Of a stretch of 64,000 nucleotides of DNA, positions 33,441 through 45,800 are shown piece after piece (the stretch's first letter is position 1; every line of letters starts with the position of its first letter). The notes beneath the pieces were generated by a model. It made no database searches and was not told the DNA's origin. It saw nothing but the letters and a program-made list of their open reading frames with translations. The stretch is from Clitopilus passeckerianus (lineage: Eukaryota; Basidiomycota; Agaricomycetes; Agaricales; Entolomataceae). The position numbers and the translations under genes were made by a program. The stretch is taken from NCBI GenBank assembly GCA_944990035.1, contig CALYLX010000157.1, positions 124,001 through 188,000 on the forward strand, read 5' to 3'.

Positions 33441-34313
33441 AACATGCGCTGTCACTGTTCGACAGATCTGGCTAGTTTCGAGGAACTTCGAGGAGGAAGG
33501 CTCAAATCGATAGCTCTGTAGTCGCCAAAACCCTCGACGAACTGAGAACCATCTCTAGTATAGCTGGCCTGCCTGTAGTTGCAGTCGTAATCCACGGCGT
33601 GTCAGCGGATTCAGAAGCGACTCGTTTAGTTGCCCCGTCAGATCCCGTCAGATCCAAATACCTACCGATCATTTGGCAACCCGTGCTCGAGTACATTTAG
33701 ATCTAGTACTACGACCCCAGTTACTCAACATCGAGAACGCCAGCATCATGAGTGGAAATGACAACTTGAACGCCAACGCAGGTAGAAGCCTCGGGGGTGC
33801 TCTTGGTGGCCCCGATCATGGGGGCAGTCCAGGCGGTGGAGGTGGCGGTAACACGGTTCAGGATCTTCTTCATCGTGCTGCCCAGTAAGGCTATTTTTCT
33901 ATCATTGGTGAACCAAATCGGCAACAAGAATGTTTTCTAGGGACGGACCTCCCCCAGAGGCTTTCCGAGGAGGCGGTAAGAACCTACATCCGGCTTCGAA
34001 TGACCAACCCAAGCACTGACTGAAGTAGATGAAAAGCCTGTTATTCGTCACCTCACATTCTGGCGCAACGGGTTCACCGTTGAGGATGGCGACTTGTACA
34101 GATACGATGATCCAGCGAATGAACGAATCCTAAATCAAATTCACAGTGGGTGGGTGGTTGTTGCACCTTGGGTATGAGTTCAAGTTGATTGAAATAACCT
34201 GTCTTGGCGTTAGTCGTGCGCCCAATGCACTTTTTAACGTTCGCACCGGCCAACCTGTGGAGGTCCTAGTCTCGAAGAAGACAGACGAAGACTATGTAGC
34301 CAAATCGAACTGA
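33441..34313 (+). repeat. Upstream copy of a segmental duplication (p47 promoter and 5' part)
   Basis: From about 33441 the sequence parallels 36971 onward. Shared landmarks are GTTCGACAGA, GGCTAG, a TTCGAGGAG block, CTCAAATCGATAGC, GAACTGAGAA and CTCAACATCGAGAG before the ATG, then the coding exons to about 34313. Identity is moderate and indels are frequent, so the event is not recent. Confidence 0.8.
33748..34313 (+). pseudogene. Truncated p47/Shp1 paralogue retaining only the SEP region
   Basis: Starts MSGNDNLNANAGRSLGGALG, then a glycine run and NTVQDLLHRAAQ. Introns are at the same places and phases as the full gene at 37336. They join to [51 protein letters not shown] and [20 protein letters not shown]. 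It stops at 34313 after YVAKSN. Compared with the parent it lacks the middle Gly-rich exon with the [12 protein letters not shown] block, the first SHP box (FSGGGHTLG), the second SHP box and the whole UBX domain. The frame across the SEP domain is open and all three introns splice, so a 110-residue SEP-only protein could still be made. Whether it is a pseudogene or a small functional SEP protein cannot be told from sequence. Confidence 0.75.
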
Positions 34314-34525
34314 AGTGTGGGGTCTTGACGCAGATCACCTATGGTGCCAGGTTGGAGTGTTGGGTGAAAGAGAACACGGCTTGACCACCGTATCGTTTAT
34401 GTTGGGCAAACTCGGCGGGTAGAAGAGACCATAGTGGAGGCTATTTTACTTTTAACGTGTGACCTTCGACAGCTTACCGCGATCTAACTTGTTCCAACAC
34501 CTAATATAAGTACTAAATGGCGGTT

Positions 34526-36867
34526 TCAATGCTCGCAAAGCGAAAACCTATGCATGTGGAAGGCATCATCCACACCTGTCTGGTACACCTTCCTCTCCTC
34601 CATCAACTCGAGCCTCAACTCCTTAGCCTCCTCCAGACTAATCGGGAACTCTTCCACGTCATCGAAGATCCTATCCTGAACCTCCACTGGAAGTCCTCCA
34701 AGGGTAGCTTTATCCTTCAAGTTCTGATCACTCTTCGCATTCTCTCTCACAGACTCCGCCCACCAGTCCTTCCTCTGCACGGGTACGTTCGCAGTCGAGA
34801 TGACCCTAATATTCGGGTCCACGAGGAACAGGGCAACAATCTTCCTCCACCCTCTCTGCGTTGGGTCTTCCAACTCGAACTCGCCAACTTGGTGTTGCAG
34901 AATGTTAGGCCAGGTCAAGAGCCTGCCTTCTGGCGTGATCGGTGCGCCGGTTACTTGTACCGCAGGCTCGCTTTGGTGGCACTTGTATACTGCATCCAGC
35001 CAGTCGTGGTGGTCTTGGCGGTAAGACACGCCTTCAATCGAGGAGCGGAGGGATTGTTGACGGAAAGCGAGGCGGGATTCAGTGATGTTGTGCGTGTCGT
35101 AGTAATAGATTGCTGAGGCACATATATGTTCGTTCTGCGAACAACCGTCAATTCGGATTTCCATACCAGTAAATCTGAGATGAAGCTTTAACATACCAAC
35201 TGTCCTTCAACATGCCAGCTCCCACCTCCATAGTTCGGGCTCTCAGGCGTCAACTCTATGTTGGCCATCTTCACGATCACCTGAAGGCCTTTTTCTTTAT
35301 AATCCCTGAATAGGTCTACCACTTCCATGGGTTCGGGTGGGGGAACGAACTCTCCTGGTTCCGGGAGTACGACTTGACGGGTCTCATCGTACCAGTCCTC
35401 TAGCCGTTCGTTGAAATCGTCTTCATCCTCGTCTTCCTCTTGCTTCGGTTCATCCTCTTGTGGTTCTCTCTCTGGGTCGGGGTCGTATCTGCACGCCGTG
35501 TATTCTATACGCCTGTGTTTCCGAAGCGCGGTGTTGACGGGAAGGAGGGGTGTGAGGGTAGCATTCCAAAGAGGAATGGCGCGCGAGATGATTTGTTCAA
35601 TGATTCCGTACAGGTTTGCATATTTTTGAGGGTGAAGATTGTTGATGTAACTCTTGATTCTAGGCAAAGGATGGTCACTCCCGTTGATTAAGAAAATGAA
35701 GTTGAGCGAACCATTACTTACTTGACATTCCCATCGTCCTCCAACGCAACATCGCAGGGCAACCACTGAAACTTCCTGCTGAATATATTCATCTCCTTCC
35801 CAGCATCCTTGCGATGCTCCTGCTTGTATTCATTCCAACTAGCAAGACAAGCTTCTTCTTCAGGTGGTATGGGAAGAACTTTCCCTTCTCCACAACGCCT
35901 GATGCAATCTTCCAATGTCACCGTTTGATCTTTCAGAATCCTCGTCCTTCCATAGATAACGGGAAACAGGGAAGGATGAACCAGATCCAGGACTTTGCCA
36001 TCCGAACCTGGGTGCCAGTCTTTTTCGCGGTCAGGGATATCCTCCAGCACCTTGACTGCGGCTTTGAGGGCATCGCGGAGGTCTGGAGGTATAGCTGTAT
36101 CTGATTTGACGACGTCTCCCGGATAGGCAGAGATGAATCCGTTTTTCTTGAAGGCCTCGACTTTGTGCTTCACTTCTGCTAGGATCCAGTCGGCCATGGG
36201 TGCGGTGGCGGAGGTTTCTTCCTCTTCGTCATCACTGTCCTCTTCATCGTCTTCGTCTACATCCCATACTACTCTTGCCCCCGCTGGGGTTTCTTCCCAT
36301 GTCACTCCTTTTCCTCGTTCTTTGCCTTCCACCTCCCAGATTGGGGTTGGTTCCTCTTCCGCCTCTTCATCTTCATCCCCATCTTCTTTTTGAACACCAG
36401 CCAACATCTCTTCCCTCCAAGCCGCCTCAACCTCGGGATCAAATACCTAAAAAGACGTGTCAAACCAAAGCCATTCCCCGAGATCATACACCAACTCACC
36501 TTGGCATGCCAATTCTCTTTATCAGTGATAGCATCCATGAAGCACACCATAGATACCTCGCGTGCAGTTATCATAGGCAGGCTACACCAAATAAATCATA
36601 AGCATCCAAATTTTGCGAGCAAAATTGTCAGGTCACTCACGCAGCTCTCTCATTCTCGAGCTCATCCTCGTCCAATGCATTAGGGAAAAGCTTGCTGATA
36701 GAAGATGGATATACATCCGGACGTTCTTCCATAGGGGTATAGTTCAGAGGTAGCCCAAATCCGGGGAGAAGGATGGGTTCGCGAGAATCAGTCTGGGTGT
36801 TTGCAGGTCCTGTCATGTTGGTGACCGCAGGTGGTTGGGGTGTTGTGTACCATTCCAAGTACTGCAA
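34526..36867 (-). CDS. DUF4246 family protein
   Basis: The start MQYLEWYTTPQPPAV leads to PGFGLPLNY, ITDKENWHAKVFDPEVEAAW, an acidic insert, then KSDTAIPPDLRDALKAAVKV, DWHPGSDGKVLDLVHPSLFP and FQWLPCDVALEDDGNVK. Next come SYINNLHPQKYANLYGIIEQ, SWHVEGQL, NEHICASAIYYYDTHNITES and RVISTANVPVQRKDWWAE. It ends EEAKELRLELMEERKV and FSLCEH at 34526. These blocks are the DUF4246 core, a family common in fungi with no assigned function. Four or five short introns; about 700 residues. The N-terminal start is chosen as the first Met in the DUF4246 frame and could be further upstream. The gene sits between the two copies of the p47 duplication on the opposite strand. Confidence 0.88.
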
Positions 36868-36970
36868 TGCCGAAGGGTATTTATGCAGTCCAAGGTCTAG
36901 ATAAGTCCCAGCCAGGAGGCGACCATTTCCCCTGAGTTGACTGTCAAATCTTTGATTCCGTGGTCGCCGT

Positions 36971-38364
36971 AGAACATGTGTACGACATGTGTTGTCATTG
37001 TTCGACAGAATTGGCTAGCTTCGAAGAGCTTCGAGGAGTAATGCCTAGTAATGCTCAAATCGATAGCCCTGGATTCGTCAAAGCACTCGAGGAACTGAGA
37101 AGCATTTCTTATAGATGGCCTGCGTCTGTAGTACTGTAGTGGTGGTCTCTCCTCAACTTCGAGGTCGTAATCCATGGCGCGTAAGCACAATTCAGACGCG
37201 ACTTGTTTGGGTACACCCTCAGATCCAAACACCTAATATCGCCAACAGGTTTGGCAGCTTTGGTGCTCAAAGTGACGCGTACATCCAGTACTGCTACCTC
37301 GGTTGCTCAACATCGAGAGAGAGCGCGCCAACATCATGAGTGGAGATAACAACAACGACAACGGAGGCAGAAGCCTCGGAGGAGGAGGATCAAGTGAGCC
37401 ACTGCCATCTTCCTGGAGTGGTGCCTCTGGAGAGAGGCGAGTGGGGAGGATTGGAGATTGGGGCGGTAGTGGGTTCGTGTTCAATCCAATTTTCAAGTGC
37501 ATGGAAAGAGGATACTGACGGGATGTCTTGATGTTTGATTTTTGTTGATGCAGAGGAAATAGCGGATCCGGGAGATCTGGATCAGGTTCAAGATTTGGAA
37601 CCCTTGGTGGCGGCAGTTCTGGTGGTGGAGGTGGAGGAGGAGGCGGGGGAGGAGGAGGACAAGGTCGTCCAACCCCCGGAAACGACAATGATAGTGATTC
37701 TGATAAAGAAGGAGAAACTTGGTTCGCTGGTGGAGACCGAAGGTTTGTCTTGGTATTTTTGACAACCATTGCCTTCATATTTACATGATTTTCTAGTGGT
37801 CTCTCCGTGCAAAATCCTAACCGTGGGCCTCAGGTTCCCGGAGGTAACATGGTTCAGGATCTTCTCCGCCGTGCCGCTCAGTAAGTTCTTCAGCTATCAT
37901 CAATGAACCAATTCTACAACACGACTGTTTTGTAGGGCTGGAGCTCCGCCAGAGGCTCGCCGAGGAGGTGCTTTCAGTGGCGGTGGGCATACTCTTGGAA
38001 GTGATGAAGTCGAATCCACGTATGTCCCAGATCCGACAGCTCCTGAGGACGGTAAGTACCTATATGCCGCTTTGAATGATCAAATACTGATTCAAGTATA
38101 GATGAGGAACCCGTCATTCGTCACATCACATTCTGGAGCAACGGCTTTACTGTTGAGGATGGCGACTTGTACAGATACGATGATCCTGCAAATGAAGAAA
38201 TCCTTGCTCAAATTCACAGCGGGTAGGTGTTTGTTACAAACGTGGTTATGAATTGATCGAATTAATGTCTGCCCTGGTGTTAGTCGTGCGCCCACTGCAA
38301 TTCTCAACGTTCGCACCGGTCAGCCTGTTGAAGTCCGGCTTTCGAAGAAGACGGATGAGGAATA
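36971..38364 (+). repeat. Downstream (parental) copy of the p47 segmental duplication
   Basis: Counterpart of 33441-34313. It is longer because it keeps the Gly-rich middle exon and the first SHP-box exon. Both copies are in direct orientation about 3.5 kb apart. Confidence 0.8.
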
Positions 38365-38949
38365 TGTACCCAAGGCGAAACCCTTCGGTGGATCAGGACA
38401 TCGGCTCGGTGCACCTGTTCCTGGAACTTCAAGTGGTATGCATTTTTTGCATGTCATCGGATGACTCTGACGAAGTAGTTATTTTCTGTGATAAAGATAC
38501 CTCATCCGCCATGCCTGGAACCTTCCCAGCCGCTGTAAGCTCTTCCTCGAGCGCAACTCCCCCAAGAGAGAGCATCACCACGAGGTTTGAAGTCGACCAG
38601 TCACTGCCCACTACCAGTGTGCAGATTCGACTGGTAGATGGCACGAGGTAGGCAACTATCGTCTTGCAGATATAGAGCAACAGTTAATCATCTTGTTCAG
38701 GATGGTGGCTAGGATGAATCTGACCCACAAAGTCCAAGATATCAGGAATTTCATCAACGCGTACGTTTCAGCGGACAATATTTCTTCTTACAGCAGACTA
38801 AATTGTGATATACCAGTGCTCGCCCAGAAAACCTTTCCAGGCCTTACACGATCTCTATGACGTTCCCTAATCGTCCCCTTGAAGATAATGATGCTACAAT
38901 CGAAGCTGCAGGATTGGCAAACAGTGTTGTTGTTCAGAGATGGGCGTAG
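37336..38949 (+). CDS. SHP1: p47/Shp1-type p97 cofactor (SEP and UBX domains)
   Basis: Adaptor of the AAA ATPase Cdc48/p97 in membrane fusion and protein turnover. The start [17 protein letters not shown] continues [20 protein letters not shown] and IGDWGG. A Gly-run exon contains [20 protein letters not shown]. The SEP domain reads [39 protein letters not shown] and [20 protein letters not shown]. Two SHP-type p97-binding boxes are visible (FSGGGHTLG before [12 protein letters not shown] after). The UBX domain (about the last 85 residues) reads [38 protein letters not shown] and [13 protein letters not shown]. No UBA domain is seen ahead of GRSLGG, unlike yeast Shp1 and human p47, although an upstream exon cannot be excluded. 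Seven or so introns. Confidence 0.92.
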
Positions 38950-39324
38950 ATTTTGTACAGAAAACTTTTAGCAATTGTACAATAATATCCAGTCGATTTC
39001 CTCGTGTCCATGAGCGTAATGAAGAACGCATAACTCGGCTGGCTTGCCGAACGCGTGGACTTTGAAAACGCGGTTCCGTGTAGGCCAATTAAGGTCACGC
39101 GACCTGATTTGTCAGCGTCTGGAGTCAAACCTAATTTTTCATCCAGAGGACAGCCTTCGACCGAGCTCGCTGTCGTAAACCCTCTGCTCGTTGCCGTCGA
39201 CATCCGACTAGCCTTGCATCCGATAACTAGCAAGGCCATATACCAAAACGTATTTATACGCTTTATCTACCGTTTTAACGAAACACAGAGTATCTGATCA
39301 ATTGAATTCATCCAGTAGCCCAGC
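38950..39324. other. Intergenic region between p47 and eIF3a genes
   Basis: 375 nt between tandem genes on the same strand; no gene seen. An AACTAGC-type direct repeat or element was not evident. Confidence 0.35.
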
Positions 39325-42300
39325 ATGGCGCCGTTTTCAAAACCAGAGACCGTACTCAAGCAAGCAGAAGGCTTGGTATCTGTCGGTCAAACTCATGCAG
39401 CACTCCAGTCGCTGACGGAGATGTTCTCCTCAAAACGATTCCGCTCGACTCCTCTGGCATCGCTGGAGCCTATCATGCACCGATTTGTCGAGCTTTGCGT
39501 CGATATGCGAAAAGGCCGCACTGCGAAAGAGGGGCTGATGCAATACAAGAACATTGCGCAAAATACGAGCGTGCAGAGCATCGAATCTGTTATCAATCGA
39601 TTCATATCTCTGGCGGACGCAAAAGTCAAGGAGGCACAGGAGAAGGCTGCTGTGAAATCAGCTTTGGACGTGGATGATTTGGAGGCCAGCGAGACCCCGG
39701 AGAGCATTCTCCTCGGCGCTGTTAGTGGAGATCAGAGCAAGGACAGGACAGATAGGGCACTCGTCACACCCTGGCTCAAGTTCCTATGGGAGAGCTACCG
39801 AACCTCATTGGAGACTCTGAAGAACAACGCGCGGTTAGAGGCCGTTTATCAGGTAAATCCTTTCCTATTTTTCCTATATTCTCCTAATCTAGTATATTTC
39901 TTAGCAAATTGCCCAACAAGCATTCAAGTTCTGCTTGAAATACCAGCGTAAAGTCGAATTCCGTCGTCTCTGTGAAACCCTCCGCCTGCACCTTGCCAAC
40001 GTTGCAAAATACTCCAACCAACCCCATTCGATCAATCTCTCCGATGCTGACACTCTGCAACATCATCTCGACACCCGCTTCGCTCAGCTGAACACCTCTG
40101 TTGAGCTTGAGCTATGGCAGGAGGCTTTCCGATCAGTCGAGGATGTCCATAACCTCCTTACTATGGCCAAGAAGGCACCTAGGCCAGCGATGATGGCCAA
40201 CTACTACGAGAAGCTCACCAAGATCTTCTTGATGAGTGGAAACGCACTCTACCACGCGGCTGCATGGGGACGATATTACAACATCGTCACCAGCATTGGA
40301 GGAAAGGAGGAAGAAGAGATGAGCAGGCTTGCAGGACAGGTGCTAGTCAGCACGCTTGCAGTGCCAGTCGGACTACAGAGTGAGGAAGGAGAGGAGTTGA
40401 AGGGCAAGAATGCCCGTCTCGCTGCTCTCCTTGGACTCACCAAGGTACCTACACGAGCAGGCCTCTTGAGGGACGCAGTAAGTTGACCCAGTCTGGTATC
40501 TGATGACGTTTCTGACATGTTGTACAGCTTTCCAGGGATGTTCTCAAGCTTTCTCCGGATTCAATCAAGGACCTATACAACATCCTTGAAGTGACCTTCG
40601 ACCCTCTCACACTTTGCAGCTCCGTTACTCCTCTGCTCAAGGCGTTGTCCACTGACGAGGCCTACGCACCCTACCTCCCTCTCCTCCAACGTGCCCTCCT
40701 CTCCCGCCTCCTCTCCCAGCTCTCCCAAGTCTACACAAGCGTCAAGATCTCCAACCTCCTTGACCTCGTCAAGCCTCTCAAAGAAGCCGAACTCGACGGA
40801 GCCCATGACGACGCCCAAATCGAGGCATACATCATGGGCTGCGCCAGGCGAGGCGAGCTCAATATCCGCGTCAACCACAAGGATGGCAGCATCAACTTCG
40901 TCGACGATGCTTTCGTCTCCGGCGACGAGCAATCCAGCTCAGCCGTCTCTAGCTCCCAAGAGGCATCTGTCCAGCCTTCAACCGCTGAGCTCGTCCGCAC
41001 GCGCCTCAGCAAGGTCGCTACATGCCTGTATAACTCTCTGCTTGTGCTTGATGCCGACAAGCGTCGTCAGGCAGCTGCTTTGTCTAAGGAGGAGCAGGGA
41101 GAGAAGTTCAAGACTCTCGTTACTGCTGTTGAGCAGGAGAGGAAGGCTCTCCAACTGCGTAGGGCTCTGGTTGCTAGGCGTAGAGAACTGTTGAGCGAGT
41201 TAAGTGTGAGGAAGGAGAAGGAGGATGCTTCTAGGAGGGCTGAGGCTTCTAGGCGAGCTCAAGAGGAGGATGCTAGGAGGGCTCGAGAAGAGCTCAAGAG
41301 GAGGGAGCAGGAGAGAGCTAAGCGAGAACTGGAGACCATCAGGACTGATGAGGCTAAGAAATACGCTCAGACGTTGGTTGAGAAGGGTATCCTCAAGGCC
41401 AATGATATCGAGGTTGGTGATTCCCTGATTATGTCGCTTTGAATAATAATCTCACCAACTTACGCAGAAACTCGAAACTGTGGACAAAGATGACCTTATC
41501 GGCATTCAAGTCGCACAGATCGAGAAAGAGAAGAAAGAAGCCAACGAGCGGCTCCGTATCATTGCCAAGCGCATTGATCACATCGAACGTGCCTTCCGAA
41601 AGGAGGAACGTCCTCTCCTCAGCCAGGACTACGATCAGCAACAGAAACATGACCGTGAAACCTTCGCTGCCAACCAAAAGGCCTACAAGGAGTCTAGCAA
41701 GAAGGCGCATGAGGAAGCCGTTCAGACTAAACACAGGTTGGCGAGGATAAGGGACGATTATGAGAAGAGGAAGGAGACACTGCTTTCGAGGAAGGGAGCT
41801 GACTTCGCCAAGAAGAGGGAGGCTTCTGCGAAGAAGATCGAGGAGGAGAAGACGAAGAGGAGGAATGCGGTTCTGAAGCAGAGGGAAGAGGAGCGCCTTC
41901 GGGCGGAGGCAGAGGAGAAGGAAGCGCAAGAAAGAGAGGAGGAAGAGAGGAGAATTGCGGAAGGTAACACTTCGACTTTTACCTGATTTCCTTGGTTGCT
42001 CACAACATCTTACAGAGAGAGAAGCAGAGGAAGAGCGCATTCGCGAGGAGGAGGCTGCCAAGCAAGCTGCAGAGGAAGCCGCCAAGCGCGAGGCAGAAGA
42101 AAAGGCAGCAGCTATTCGCAAGGAACGTGAAGCAGAACGTGCCGCTGCTGCTGAACAAGCTCGTCTCCGGCTTCAACGCGAGGAAGAAGCTGAGGCTAAA
42201 ATGCGTGCTCGCAACAAAGCTCCTCCTCCTGCCGCTGCTCCTCCCATCGCTGCTCGTGCCGCCAGTGGCACGGGTGAGAGCCCAGGTGTCTGGAGACGTC

Positions 42301-42566
42301 CAGGCGCCCCAGCACCCCCCGCTGCAACGCCTCCCCGTGCAGAAAGCCCTGCTCCCAAGTTCAAGCCTGGTGGCGGAGGCACTGAGGGTGGATGGCGTGC
42401 TCGTCAAGCTGCCAAGGCTGCCGCTGCCGCTGGTGGTGGAGATCCTAGTCCAGCCAGTACCCCAAGGGCCGCCAGCCAGGCACTCCCTAAGGAGGAACCC
42501 AAGAAAGACGATGATGGATTCCAACCTGCCAAGGCTGTATGGCGCCCTAGGCAACTTAGGTCTTGA
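39325..42566 (+). CDS. TIF32: Translation initiation factor eIF3 subunit a
   Basis: Largest scaffold subunit of eIF3, which recruits the 43S complex to mRNA. The start [20 protein letters not shown] matches the conserved eIF3a N-terminus, with [20 protein letters not shown] and [20 protein letters not shown]. Helical repeats ([40 protein letters not shown]) lead to a PCI domain ([20 protein letters not shown] to [12 protein letters not shown], about 40680-40920). Next is a very long charged helix rich in E, K and R (41050-42200). The end is a Pro/Ala/Gly-rich tail with GVWRRPGAP and [10 protein letters not shown]. Five short introns, one just after GDSLI at about 41430. About 1,000 residues, normal for fungi. 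Confidence 0.96.
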
Positions 42567-42817
42567 TTGATACATTAGTTTTCCCGCTATCTGTAGTATG
42601 TGCATGTCATACTTGCTAATCTCATTACTTTTGGCTTTTCGATAATTTGCACTCGGAATGTTTGGTATAATGCTGTCATAGGCAAGGCGCGATGCTGATG
42701 AATTCCGTGATGCATGCAGTTTACTAGAATACAAATGCTGGTCTATCTATATTATGATGGTCCAATAATGCGATAAATTAGCGGTTCAAAGGAGTGACTG
42801 GTAGATTGGGGTATCTG

Positions 42818-45800
42818 TTAGAATCTCTCGTCTTCGTGAGCAGCTTCAAGCATAAGATCTGGAAGAATGCAAGGGTAAACATCGGAATTACAAGAATATT
42901 TTAGAGGTTACTTACTGCCCCAAGGTGAGCTCTGCATTGACGAGAGAACATTTTGTGGATCGGCTTCCACAGCGAACGAGGTACGCCTAGAAGGAATGTT
43001 AGTAAACCCGTCGTTCATCCAGAAACAGTTGCATATCTACGAACCTCGAGCTCGATCCGTAGTCTGACGAAGATAACATGGAAAGATCGCTGATTCTTCG
43101 CCCATGGCTACTTCTGTGCAGGTTTGCAGCACTGTCCAATGCAAGCGAAACATCGGGAGTACGGAATCTGTGGTCGAAACCAGGGCTTCCCATTCCTGAT
43201 AGACGGGGAGAGCCATCAGGCGTAGTGCCTGGGCTCGAAGCTGCCTCGGACTCGGCGTCGACGATAATGGATGGTATGCCTGAGAGGTCATCAGCTGAGT
43301 TGTCTATGACGGTCGGGTAGATATTACCTTTCCGCTGCTCATACAGCATGCGTTCCTTGTATGCAAGGAATCTTCTCCTGCACGTAATGCTTTTCAGCAA
43401 CGACCGTACACGATCCAAGTTAACCAGGTCCGTAACGAGCTTGTTTGTTTCCGTCCTCACAACAAGATCCTTGAGGCTGAAGCGATGATGTTAGATATGT
43501 AACGAGTGATTATGAACACTACTCACACCAAGGCATCTCCATCCACAATGAGCTTGTGATGGGCCAAAAGCATAAGCATGTCGTTGAAGGACATGCCCCG
43601 GCGCTGATGTGAGATGCTTGCTTCATGGTACAGGCGGCTATAGATAGCTCTGCGCTTCCTAATCTTCGTGTAGTCGATTCCGTCGAGAATAGCATTCAGC
43701 TTGGCCAAATCAACACCATCGACCATCTTGGAGGACCAGTTCATGGTGGGGTCGGAAGACTCTTTAGCAGCAGCCAGGATATTGGGTATGCTATATTCGG
43801 CCGGGTAAATTCGAGCTTCAAACACCCCGCTAAGTTTCTGAAGCAAGGTCAGCGAGTTAATTATTGACGCAGGGCATCCTGCACTCACAGCAAAGAAAGG
43901 GACAAAACGCTCTCGCTCGAGATACCCGGTTTTTGGATTCGCGAATTGGGCCCAGACTTTCTTGAAGGCCCGCATTTCCTCACGAGTTATGGTCTTGACG
44001 CCTCCAGTGGACGTTTGGAATACATATGAGAAGTTCTCAACGACAACACCTACAGCGAATTAGGTTCAAAGAAAGATATGAGTGCCTTCCAAGTGCTCAC
44101 CAGTGAACATGTTGACAAAGATGTACTAATCAGGGCCTTAGCTCAAGGGGAAGAAGACACTTATATCACCAGAACTCACCATTGATAGAAGATTCCAGGT
44201 GATAGCAAGACCAAATGCCCAGCTCTCACTTCCGCAATCGGATTCGGGCTCTGTCGGAGAAGTGTTGGTGCAACGAGGATAAGAGATGGCACTGAAGCAA
44301 CACGGTTAGAGTGTCAGAAGGGGAAGAAGGGACTAGCTTACTAGTCATGCATAAACTGATTCCAACCCTCCCTATCAAAATGTTGAGTCCTCGGCCACAC
44401 GGAGAAAACGAGGAGGTACGTACCCAACACTCATGAATGCAAGCATCACCAAAGCAGAGCCCACAGAAGTATAGTTCTGGTTCCTGTTCTCCCCAGAGCC
44501 CCATTTAGTGAGGCCAAATACCTCAACGTACATGATGGAGAAGAAAACGAAGAGAATCAGCCAAAGTCCGAGAAGGCTAAGGATGACGGGCAAGCTTGAA
44601 CTGAAGAGGTGTAAGTAATATGAACTTGGCCAGGAGGAGCCCACTTACACCGCAGTTTTGAACAACATGTTAAGACTATTTGTTCTTTGCACCAGCTTGA
44701 ATGCAATACTGACAAGAAAGAGCTTCTGCAGTTGCTGGGTCGCAAAGCCTGGGTTCCCGAAACGTACAACAAGAGTTGTGACGAAGCTGCCTCCGGCAAC
44801 AACGATGTCAAACAAATTCCAGCCATTGGCGCGGTAGCTGTTCCATCCAAGACCAAATAGACGGACGACGACGTCCAGAATATAGATAAACATCAGGGCC
44901 AGGAAGAATTCGTCTGCACAGAATCTCAGTTCGTATTCACGGTGGCGAAAGGAAATAACGAGCTTACTTCGGAATTCATCCGCCAGGGCATTTGATGCAA
45001 AGGTTTGGGTCCTGCAATGCATGTCAGTACCTAACGGCCAGAGGGGCGAAAATGACCCACATCAGAGCTAAGATATGGAGGACAAAGAGAAAAGTCATGG
45101 CCCTAGACCACCATCCATGCTTTTGCACGGCACGGTCAAAGCACCAAGCTCGGATAGGGTTTGTCGGTCGTCGCTTGGGTCGCTTAGAGGGCTTCTGACG
45201 TTGGAACAGCTTCTTCAGATCAATCCATTCTCTCTGGGGTTGAGTGAGGAAAGCTGATCCAGTTTTAGAACTGAAGTTTCCGATGATGATACTGAGGGGC
45301 AACAAGTTAATGATTGTCCTGCATTCCCAACAGTCGCTAAACTTACCTGACGAAGAGGGTCAAAATGACAACTGCACCCAGCAAATTGTAGATGACGAAG
45401 AACAGAGCGTTATACTCTGCAATGTTGTTTTCCGGCTGAAGTCCAATTCCGGCAATCCCATTTGCAAATTCCATGACGTCTGTCCAACCTTCCAAGGAGA
45501 CAATTTCGAAGAGGATTAATAAAGAGGATCTGAAGGTGTCGAACGAAAATGTCGTTGAGGGCGAGGGACTGTCCCATACCCGAGGCACTGGGAAACCGAA
45601 TGAATCCCCAACGACGTTATTCACATATGCTCCAGTACACTCCGCGATCCCTGCCACGTCGGAATCGTTGCAGGTCTTCATCTTCCCATTGAAAATGTTC
45701 AGACCCCATACGGCGTACGGAATCATGTAAAGGATGGCTAGAACAGCGGCGTCGAGGATACGGAGAGCTCCTGATAGGATGAGGGATTGGAATGTGTAAC

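Noticed and set aside
41225..42003. Alternative frames over the eIF3a charged helix
   Set aside because: Low-complexity shadows; the true frame continues across the intron at about 41430.
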